63,146 bases of DNA, from assembly GCA_003551705.1 (NCBI GenBank), contig PUNJ01000059.1:1-63146 (forward strand). Reading direction: 5' to 3'. The DNA comes from Chloroflexota bacterium (GTDB lineage: Bacteria; Chloroflexota; Dehalococcoidia; UBA2247; RBG-13-53-26). The position numbers were made by a program, and so were the translations under genes. The notes under the pieces were generated by a model. That model was not told where the DNA came from, made no database searches, and worked only from the letters and a program-made list of their open reading frames with translations. Below, piece by piece: positions 51,655 to 58,154 of this stretch (positions are counted from its first letter, which is position 1; each line of letters opens with the position of its first letter).

Positions 51655-51706
51655 GCAGATTGCTCACCACCGGCGGACTGACCAGTCGCCGCGGTGAGCA
51701 ATCTGC
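51655..51706. terminator. bidirectional terminator with nested stem
   Basis: A 14-bp perfect stem, GCAGATTGCTCACC and GGTGAGCAATCTGC, surrounds a second stem GGCG-ACT/AGT-CGCC. It lies between convergent genes. Confidence 0.6.
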
Positions 51707-51718
51707 TTATCAGGGGGC

Positions 51719-52096
51719 CTACCGTCGCCGGCCCTTGCCTCCACCGAAACCGCCGCGGCCACCGCCGCCACCGCCGCCACTACGACCTCCGCCGTAGCCG
51801 CCCCCGCGTCCGCCGCCACCGCCGTAGCCGCCGCCTCTGCCGCCAAAGGAGCCGCCACCGGTAGGACGTGGCCGGGCTTCGCTGACCTTGAGTGTGCGGC
51901 CATCAAATTCAGTGTTGTTGAGTCCTTCCTTGGCGGCGTCTGCTTCATTGGCATTAGCCATATCCACGAAAGCGAAGTCCTTGCCCTGTATCAGCGTGAT
52001 TTCGCCTACAGTCCCATAGGGGGAGAAGAGTTCTCGGATTTGCTCTTCCGTGATCGAGTAGCTGAGGTTGCCAACATAAAGTCTTTTGCCAGGCAT
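51719..52096 (-). CDS. RRM-type RNA-binding protein with Gly/Arg-rich tail
   Basis: 125 residues. Residues 1-80 are one RRM: KRLYVGNLSYSITEEQIRELFSPYG (RNP2 = LYVGNL), ITLIQGKDFAFVDMANA (RNP1 = KDFAFVDM) and LNNTEFDGRTLKVSEARP. A 45-residue tail of GGG/RGG repeats follows. This is the bacterial/cyanobacterial Rbp type, often cold- or stress-induced. AAGGAGG precedes the ATG at 52096. It binds RNA, probably as a chaperone. Confidence 0.92.
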   Translation of the reverse strand: MPGKRLYVGNLSYSITEEQIRELFSPYGTVGEITLIQGKDFAFVDMANANEADAAKEGLNNTEFDGRTLKVSEARPRPTGGGSFGGRGGGYGGGGGRGGGYGGGRSGGGGGGGRGGFGGGKGRRR

Positions 52097-52762
52097 ACTG
52101 CCTCCTTCCATTATTCTTCTCTCCACAACATAATGTTTCGTGTCTGGAGCCAGGAACATCTTGCGTTCCGACTTCGTTGCAGGCAACCCATCATGAATAG
52201 AAGAGATCTGACCAGTATTGACTTAGTTATCCTGGGTGTCGAGGCTTCAAAGGCTTTCTAAATGCCTTGATCTTCTCCACGCGCTCTGACGGGGATCACT
52301 ATCGAAGGGCTCACTCGGGGCTTAACGCTTCTTATGCTTCTTACGAAGGACAACCGGGACAGCATCCGAGAAGCAACACCTTGCCCGTTGTCTAGTTGCA
52401 AGGCTCGACCTTGAAATCGAGAGTTCCTATTACATCAATAGTCTGAATGATTTATCGCCTTCTCCGAAGCCTGGTCGGGAATCTTAAGAGACTGCTAGAT
52501 GTCAGGGAAGGTGTACTTTAGCGCCCCATCTTCATCATGCAGTAAGTACTCTCATCATACTACGCCACCGAACCCAATGCAACATGATATTGCGCAAAAG
52601 AGTCTCGATAGTGAGCGGGTAACTGGCATTGACGTCGTCCTACTCCCATATAAAGACCCGGTACTGGACGTGGTTGGGCGTAGACCTCGGCCCTCCTTTG
52701 TGCTAATATCATGGCGGTCTACCGGGCAAGGTCGACTGCCGCTCGGCAACTGAAAGAGGCTA
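52097..52762. other. intergenic region of 665 bases
   Basis: Between the divergent RNA-binding protein and the glycosyltransferase. The 84-codon frame at 52499-52753 looks non-coding, with no ribosome site. No repeat or promoter is convincing. Nothing else recognised. Confidence 0.35.
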
Positions 52763-53455
52763 ATGAAAGTTTCAGTCATTGTGCCAACCTATAATGAACG
52801 GGACAACATGGCGCCGCTAGTGGAAAGGATCAACACCGTTATGAGCGAGCGTGACTATGAGGTCATCGTGGTCGACGATAACAGTCCTGACAGGACTGTC
52901 GATGCGGTGCAGGCGCTTGCAGACCGTTATCCGGTGAAGGTCATAAAACGAATGAATGAGCGCGGTCTGGGCACTGCTGTGCTGGAGGGTTTCCGCCAGG
53001 CTAGTGGAGACATAATGGGCGTAATAGATGCCGACTTGCAACATCCGCCTGAGGTGATCCGTGACCTGGTAGTGGCCATGGACCAAGGGGCTGATATTGC
53101 GATAGCTACCCGCTACATGGAAGGCGGAGGCGTGAAGGAATGGCCCCTGCTGAGAAGGATCAAGTCAATGGGTGCGGGCCTTCTGGCCAAGCCGCTTACC
53201 AGAGTCCGCGATCCCATGAGCGGTTGCTTTATGCTTACCAGAGAGATAGCGTGCTCCAGCCAATTCCGGCCGATCGGCTACAAGATCCTCCTCGAGATAC
53301 TGGTGAAGGCCAGATACCGGAAAGTAACGGAGGTGCCGTATACCTTTGGTACCAGGTATGCCGGCGAAAGCAAACTTGACGTGAAAGAGCAATTCAGGTA
53401 CATCGGGCTGCTTGTCAAACTCTACCTCTACAAGTTGCGGCCTCGCCGTTTGTGA
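52763..53455 (+). CDS. family 2 glycosyltransferase, dolichol-phosphate mannosyltransferase-like
   Basis: 230 residues, the short membrane-free Dpm1 type. VIVPTYNERDNMAPLVERI at the N-terminus, VIVVDDNSPDRTV (DDxD-type metal/nucleotide site), GVIDADLQHPPEV (DxD-like) and LFG-type MSGCFMLTRE follow. The C-terminus has FGTRYAGESKLDVKEQFRY. It would transfer a sugar from a nucleotide donor to a polyprenyl phosphate at the membrane for surface glycosylation. AAAGAGG is upstream. No partner gene is adjacent. Confidence 0.9.
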   Translation: MKVSVIVPTYNERDNMAPLVERINTVMSERDYEVIVVDDNSPDRTVDAVQALADRYPVKVIKRMNERGLGTAVLEGFRQASGDIMGVIDADLQHPPEVIRDLVVAMDQGADIAIATRYMEGGGVKEWPLLRRIKSMGAGLLAKPLTRVRDPMSGCFMLTREIACSSQFRPIGYKILLEILVKARYRKVTEVPYTFGTRYAGESKLDVKEQFRYIGLLVKLYLYKLRPRRL

Positions 53456-53555
53456 GCCCGATGAGACCGGTCCCGTGCGGCCCTGTGTACTTGATCAATG
53501 CTACGCGCCCATAGTGCTTCAAAGTCCGGGATAAGGCGCTATTCATGATGATGGT

Positions 53556-54218
53556 CTATCGGCCATACCCCTCTTGTTTCTCCAAGTCAGGGAAGGCGAC
53601 ATCCAGGATTGCGGGAGTCACTACGCCGGCGGACAGTATCAATTTCATGGCGCTGTCTACGGACATGCTGGTCTTTGTGACCTGCTCCGGATAAGAGATT
53701 TCGAAGAACCCCGAAGTCGGATTGGGTGCAGTGGGGATATACAGATTCAGCATTTCCCTGCCCGCCGAATCGTGTATTCTGCCGGTGACGAAGGCTATGG
53801 TCCTCATGCCCGCCCGGGGAAACTCCACCAGGACAACCTCCTTGAAGCCGCCTGTCTTTTGAGGCAGGGTTATGCTGTCCAAGACACGCCTCACTGTGTT
53901 ATAGACCTCTCTTACGACCGGAAGCTTGTTGACCATCGACTCAGCATACTCGATAAACCTCCGGCCCAGCACGTTGGTGGCTAACAGTCCTATCAGGTAT
54001 ACCAGGATGAGCAGGACGATCAGTCCTACTCCTGGCACTACATATGCGCCAAGAACAGGCTCCAATACGGGCCTCAGAATGCCGTCTATGAAGTTGAATA
54101 GCCACAACATTACGAGGACGGTAACCACAAGCGGTGTTATGATGATGACACCAGTGAGCAGGTTGCGGCCTGCGTTCCGCCGGATTTGGGAAAGCCTGTT
54201 TTCTAACTTTGCCTGCAT
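53556..54218 (-). CDS. DUF502 membrane protein
   Basis: 220 residues. Two membrane helices near the N-terminus (NLLTGVIIITPLVVTVLVMLW and VPGVGLIVLLILVYLIGLLA) are followed by a conserved cytosolic/periplasmic domain: ESMVNKLPVVREVYNTVRRVLDSI, FKEVVLVEFPRAGMRTIAFVTG and IPTAPNPTSGFFEIS. This is the DUF502 pattern (plant COV-like). The ATG at 54218 follows GAGAGGT; a start 21 bases earlier is less likely. Function in bacteria is unknown. Confidence 0.88.
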   Translation of the reverse strand: MQAKLENRLSQIRRNAGRNLLTGVIIITPLVVTVLVMLWLFNFIDGILRPVLEPVLGAYVVPGVGLIVLLILVYLIGLLATNVLGRRFIEYAESMVNKLPVVREVYNTVRRVLDSITLPQKTGGFKEVVLVEFPRAGMRTIAFVTGRIHDSAGREMLNLYIPTAPNPTSGFFEISYPEQVTKTSMSVDSAMKLILSAGVVTPAILDVAFPDLEKQEGYGR

Positions 54219-54239
54219 AGGAATACCTCTCAAGCGCAT

Positions 54240-54606
54240 TTAATACTGTTCCGCTCAAGCACTAAACGTGCTTCATGAACGTGCTGCCCCTTGAACAATC
54301 CACCTTTAGGCCCGCAGAAGATCACCTGGGCCGGGGCCTAGCTACATTGTAACATGCTTGGGTCATGGGTAGTGGCCACAGTGATCATAGCGGCAGCGTG
54401 CTTGAGGCATTGACACTGCCTCTTGTATTGGTTTGGAAAATTCTCACGAAATCGTCACTGGTCGTCTACTGTTTCCTAATAGGCGGAAGGCGATACGTAA
54501 TACAGTGGTGCTAGTTTTGAGATGAGCAACGGTAAGCCTTTAGGTCCGGAAGGGCTGCAACGCAGTGCCAGTGCCATCGGCTCCGTGAGTGAGAAAGGAG
54601 ACTGAA
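54240..54606 (+). promoter_or_regulatory. intergenic region with a possible structured leader
   Basis: From about 54530 to 54590 two short stems follow each other: AGCCTTT / AAGGGCT with the loop AGGTCCGG, and CTGC-AAC-GCAG. This lies just before AAGGAGACTGAA, the ribosome site of the gene at 54607. It could be a regulatory leader; I match it to no known riboswitch. The segment 54240-54530 has no gene. Confidence 0.3.
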
Positions 54607-54927
54607 ATGAAATTCGTGGCGATTTCGCGGACAAAGGACATTTTCTACCTGTTACCAACGGAAGAGCAGATGGAGCTCACCAGGGGGGCAATACACTATG
54701 CGGAGAAGTACCGCAAGCAAGGCAAGTTCGTCGATGTAGTCATCGAACCAAACCTTAAACAGACCATCGCAATCGTAGAAGCAAGTTCACACGAAGAGGC
54801 TACCCGTATGACCATGGAAAACCCGCTTGCCCGGTACCAGGATATAGAGTTTCGCCCGGTGGTCGACTTTGATGAAGGACTACGCGTCGGCCTCGAAATT
54901 ATGGGCCAAATGATGGCTGTTCGTTAG
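54607..54927 (+). CDS. hypothetical protein, dimeric alpha+beta-barrel-like
   Basis: 106 residues. The ATG follows AAGGAG at a good distance. KFVAISRTKDIFYLLPTEEQMELTRGAIHYAEKYRKQGKFVDVVIEPNLKQTIAIVEA shows a beta-alpha-beta pattern like the muconolactone isomerase/DUF3303 group of small ferredoxin-like folds. A helix and strand with HEEATRMTMENPLARYQDIEFRPVV follow, as in those proteins. It is not a known enzyme by signature. It is monocistronic. Confidence 0.6.
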   Translation: MKFVAISRTKDIFYLLPTEEQMELTRGAIHYAEKYRKQGKFVDVVIEPNLKQTIAIVEASSHEEATRMTMENPLARYQDIEFRPVVDFDEGLRVGLEIMGQMMAVR

Positions 54928-55028
54928 CTGGTCAGACGAGATTGGACGTCAGCCTTGATTACGCCTGGTTGACATCAAGGTCTTGTCTCCGTTATGGTTG
55001 GTTTGCCTAATACCATCCAGGAGTGCGC

Positions 55029-55420
55029 ATGGCCATAAATAGGGAATCGCAAGGCCTTGACGCTACCGGCTTGGCTGCGCTTGCCAGGCGTAAGGAAATA
55101 GCGCCCGCTGAACTCGTCGAGAGTACGATCAGCCGGATCACCCGCATAAATCCCTCTGTTAATGCAGTAGTAACAGAAGCGTACGAACAGGGCCTTGCTG
55201 CAGCCGAATACGGTCTGCTACAAGGCCCTTTTTGTGGTATGCCTTTCCTTCTCGAAGATACTTTCGCTGCTCATGGCGGTCTGGGGATGACTTCTGGTTT
55301 GGCTTTTCTCCTTGATTATGTTCCGGACCACGATTCTTCAGCCTCACACCCACCCAGGCCCGAAGGCCGGGGCCGGAATTATCGCAAACTCATCTAGAAC
55401 AGAGAGTCGGTATATTGACA
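55029..55420 (+). pseudogene. amidase (GatA family), truncated and frameshifted
   Basis: The ATG after AGGAG opens a good amidase N-terminus: LAALARRKEIAPAELVESTISRI, NPSVNAVVTEA, GPFCGMPFLLEDTFAAHGGLGMTSGL. The frame then leaves the family at DHDSS. In the next frame the family continues briefly (KAGAGIIANSS, corresponding to the usual KAGAxxxGKTN) and then ends. The Ser-Ser-Lys catalytic region after this point is missing, and about 300 residues are lost. It is a decayed gene. Confidence 0.75.
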
Positions 55421-55556
55421 AGAGTTGTTACCGTCGCTTTCGGTGTTGTCACCGAGAAGAGACTATTAATTACTCTGAATTAACCCTGTCTTAAGGCGAC
55501 AATGCTAAGCTGTACCACGAGCCTCACCCGCAAGTACGCTCGACAAAGGGGGAGAC

Positions 55557-56117
55557 TTGGCAAGAAATAGACGGGAGCCGATCAAGCGGCGCATTGTGGA
55601 GATGGCTCCTGAAGCCCTAACAAATGACAACACGTCCAAGTCGGGCAGACTTGGTACCAGACGGTCGGTTAACATAACAAGAAGCACTATCATCAGAGCT
55701 CCGGTGGAGGAGTGTTTCCATAGAGTCATGAAGCAACTCGAGGAAACACCGCAGTGGGACCCAATGATAAGAGAGGTCCAACCCCTGGTAATCAGGCATG
55801 TGCGGGTGGGTTCGATGAGCAGGGTCATCTTCTCGCTGAATGGCTCCAGTGAAGAGGCGGTCGTTCTTGTTCGGGCCTTCGTTCCCAACCGGTCACTTTT
55901 TTGGACTTCAACACATAGTAGCCAGTTACAGGAAGAATGGCAATTCAGGCCTCTACCCTTTGGGACCATGGTCTTGGTCACACTCGGCTACAATCCATCG
56001 GGCGGCTTGGCCCAGCGCATTTCCGGCATGATAGCTATGAGAAGAAAGTTCGAGAAGTCCGTAGATGAAATGTTGAATCATCTGCAGGTATTCCTGGAGA
56101 GCGCCAAAGACCCTTGA
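55557..56117 (+). CDS. START/SRPBCC-like lipid- or ligand-binding protein
   Basis: 186 residues. A basic, disordered N-terminal tail of about 35 residues, then the START/polyketide-cyclase fold: NITRSTIIRAPVEECFHRVMKQLEETPQWDPMIREVQPL, VRVGSMSRVIFSLNGSSEEAVV, EEWQFRPLPFGTMVLVTLGYNP and a long C-terminal helix FEKSVDEMLNHLQVFLES. TTG start with AAGGGGGAG two bases upstream. Proteins of this fold carry hydrophobic ligands. Its ligand is unknown. Confidence 0.75.
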   Translation: MARNRREPIKRRIVEMAPEALTNDNTSKSGRLGTRRSVNITRSTIIRAPVEECFHRVMKQLEETPQWDPMIREVQPLVIRHVRVGSMSRVIFSLNGSSEEAVVLVRAFVPNRSLFWTSTHSSQLQEEWQFRPLPFGTMVLVTLGYNPSGGLAQRISGMIAMRRKFEKSVDEMLNHLQVFLESAKDP

Positions 56118-56270
56118 TTCGTCCTGTTGCCATAATGGAGGCTCACGGGCGATCCCATGGTACCTCTGAAGTTGGGGTTTTCCCTTGTTCCAATTTGGTA
56201 CGCCCACGATTGTGGGCACAGAGTGGTTCGAGTTATCCTATTCAAGCCATTTCCACCCGCATGAAGCGGG

Positions 56271-56300
56271 ACAGGGAGGAGGTTGGGACCTCCTCCCTGT
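56271..56300. terminator. strong 13-bp hairpin
   Basis: ACAGGGAGGAGGT / ACCTCCTCCCTGT with a four-base loop TGGG. It lies 150 bases after the START-like gene and is probably its terminator, although the U-run is weak. Confidence 0.6.
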
Positions 56301-56390
56301 ATTCATGTATGCCGGTCATGCATCAGCCTTTGGAGTGGAAGTCCTTCATAGTCCAGGGAACGGAATTATTTCGCAGAGACAAGGGCGTCA

Positions 56391-56665
56391 GTGTGAGGTG
56401 AGTTCTGAAAGAAGTCCGAGCGAGAACCACGCCCCGAACAACAGAAACCGGATAGTAGGTCATGATCGGTGGGTGAGCGGGCATGAGGCGGTGAAACCCG
56501 TGATTCCCAAGACTGGCTGGTGGTAAATCCGGCGGGGACGGGGTGAAAAGGCGGGCGCTTATGCCGAGAGGTCTACGGCCCTGTCTAAGAGACTGCCGGC
56601 CTGAAAACAGCTGGGAAAAGGCGGTGGAAGTCAGTAGAGGCCGGTGAAGACCCCGCCTCCCCGAT
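56391..56665 (+). mobile_element. probable 5' remnant of a group II intron
   Basis: The segment begins GTGTG, the consensus 5' end of bacterial group II introns, followed by a GGTGAGTTCT...AGAACC stem, GAACAACAGAAACCGG and a GC-rich structured stretch typical of domain I. Near the end a short frame reads ENSWEKAVEVSRGR and stops, resembling the beginning of an intron-encoded reverse transcriptase. No reverse transcriptase, domain V or domain VI follows before the gene at 56687, so only the 5' part is left. Recognition is from sequence style, not from a structural model. Confidence 0.45.
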
Positions 56666-56686
56666 TCTTCGAGAAATCCCGGCAAT

Positions 56687-56938
56687 TCAAGACCGGCAGA
56701 TGATCAGCGGGACCGAGTACTCTGTCCGCTCTTTAGCGCGTTCTCCTTTGTCTCCGTTGACCCTGTCATCCGGGCATTCCCCGAGCGCGAGTAATTCATT
56801 TCGCAGGCCGATATATATCTCTGTAGCTTTGGGTGTGCCATAGCGTTCCAAAGCTCTCCTTATGGTACCAATCTCGCTGGGCGTGAGATTTTCTACGCTG
56901 TAGGAATCCGGGGTGTTTTTGTCTTTCACAATCTTCAT
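56687..56938 (-). CDS. small hypothetical protein
   Basis: 83 residues: basic start (MKIVKDKNTP), a helical segment LTPSEIGTIRRALERYGTPKATEIYIGLRNELLAL and a charged, Arg/Lys/Glu-rich C-terminus. ATG with AGGA upstream. The middle helices suggest a compact fold. No family recognised. It has a partner small gene 24 bases upstream on the same strand. Confidence 0.5.
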   Translation of the reverse strand: MKIVKDKNTPDSYSVENLTPSEIGTIRRALERYGTPKATEIYIGLRNELLALGECPDDRVNGDKGERAKERTEYSVPLIICRS

Positions 56939-56962
56939 AAGTTATCGTCCTGATCGCCTCAC

Positions 56963-57199
56963 CTAGAAACAGGAGTGACTTTCATATTCGAGCATTGAAT
57001 CGCCACAGATTTCGCACCGGGGTGCCAAGCTAAGGTAATCTCTTTCTGTGTCTGGTGCTTGTGACATCGCAAAGCCTGCAATGTGGGCATTTTCCTTTTC
57101 CATATGCATGATTTCTTCGTCCACCGTGTCTGGTCTTGAATTATCTCTCAAAATTACAGCTACCTCCCCAGAGATTGCCACGAGTGCATGTGTTTCCAT
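56963..57199 (-). CDS. small hypothetical protein with C-terminal Cys motif
   Basis: 78 residues, beta strand ALVAISGEVAVIL at the start, an acidic middle and a C-terminus CEICGDSMLEYESHSCF, a likely zinc knuckle. The ATG at 57199 has no ribosome site. An in-frame TTG 17 codons later follows GGGGAGG and may be the true start. It lies 24 bases upstream of the next small gene in the same direction. Function unknown. Confidence 0.45.
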   Translation of the reverse strand: METHALVAISGEVAVILRDNSRPDTVDEEIMHMEKENAHIAGFAMSQAPDTERDYLSLAPRCEICGDSMLEYESHSCF

Positions 57200-57553
57200 G
57201 TCTTAATGGATTAAAGACAATTATCACCTGTGCTTGCGTTAACGTCTGTGACTTTTGTCATTTCCTGATTAAGCTGGATAATACGTGACGTTATCCTCGG
57301 GAGGGGCGGGAACAGTTCTTTGATTTCGCTTTGCCGTGTCTCTGGCTTGCAGTTAGGCACTCCAGCCGGAGATATATGTCTGGGGCTTCTACTGTCTTGA
57401 CAGAACGAAGATGACAATTTATTATTTGGCAACATCCTGCCTGGTTGCCGAATAACGAATCTTTCCAGGCTTCTGAAGGATTGCCGGCTGTGCTGGAATC
57501 TATTTCATAGACGGACTCGATTGGGACCCAGTCCCAGGGAGGTTGGAAAAACA
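57200..57553. other. intergenic region of 354 bases
   Basis: Divergent spacer between small hypothetical genes. Several short frames on the minus strand have no ribosome site or family. GGGAGG at about 57538 serves the gene at 57554. Nothing else recognised. Confidence 0.35.
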
Positions 57554-57829
57554 ATGATCAAACTGGTGAAGAAGCCATGTGCGTACTGTAGTGGTACTGG
57601 CAAAGTGGCCAACAAGACTGTGACCGGCTTATGGAGCAAATGTGTAGCCTGTGATGGTTTCAAGTTTGTTCTTGTTCCTGCGAGTTCGGTAGAATGTGAG
57701 AACTGCGCAGGTACCGGCAAGAGGGTGTCGCCGGGGTTATTGGAACCATATCGTTGCCGCCGTTGTGGAGGTAAGGGCTGGAGTGAGCCAAGGGGAACGG
57801 CGAGCATAGTCAAACAATCCCATAAATGA
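57554..57829 (+). CDS. small protein with DnaJ-type Cys-rich zinc repeats
   Basis: 91 residues. Four CxxC pairs in DnaJ style: CAYCSGTGK, CVACDG, CENCAGTGK and CRRCGGKG (three with the CxxCxGxG signature), enough for two zinc ions as in the DnaJ central domain. There is no J-domain, so it is not a co-chaperone by itself. The ATG follows a GGGAGG 12 bases upstream. A stand-alone zinc module that may bind unfolded protein or RNA. Confidence 0.7.
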   Translation: MIKLVKKPCAYCSGTGKVANKTVTGLWSKCVACDGFKFVLVPASSVECENCAGTGKRVSPGLLEPYRCRRCGGKGWSEPRGTASIVKQSHK

Positions 57830-57850
57830 ATAGCAAAACCACAATGGGAA

Positions 57851-57884
57851 GGCGGACCCCGAAACCAACTCTCCGAGGTCCGTC
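57851..57884. terminator. terminator-like hairpin between convergent genes
   Basis: GGCGGACC pairs with GGTCCGTC (8 bp, one G-U) around an 18-base loop. It serves the DnaJ-type gene and perhaps the opposite small membrane gene. Confidence 0.45.
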
Positions 57885-57934
57885 TCAGGCTTGATACCTG
57901 GCTAAGGCCTTCCGGCTACTGAATGCACAGCGTC

Positions 57935-58096
57935 CTAGAACACTCCTACGGCGAGCAGAACGATCAGGACTATAACAATTACTACCAGAATTGTACTTGG
58001 AAAGTAGCCCCATCTCCTGCTATAGGGCCAAACGGGCAATATTGCCAGAAGAGCAAGTATTGCCAGCACTAATAGAAGTACGCCAAGCCACCACAT
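57935..58096 (-). CDS. DUF3309-type small membrane protein
   Basis: 53 residues with two hydrophobic helices, LGVLLLVLAILALLAIL and TILVVIVIVLIVLLAVGVF, joined by PVWPYSRRWGYFPS, the signature loop of DUF3309. The ATG at 58096 follows AAGGAGAAAAAC. Longer in-frame starts (58225) are not supported. Such proteins are common and uncharacterised. Confidence 0.8.
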   Translation of the reverse strand: MWWLGVLLLVLAILALLAILPVWPYSRRWGYFPSTILVVIVIVLIVLLAVGVF

Positions 58097-58154
58097 GTTT
58101 TTCTCCTTTCCCTCCATGCCTGTTGAAGAGTTCCCAGGCTGGAAGCTGATTACA

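Noticed and set aside
54540-54580. SRP RNA gene
   Set aside because: Only the 12-mer AGGTCCGGAAGG matches; the facing AAGCAGC strand and the GGTGAACC-type loop are absent.
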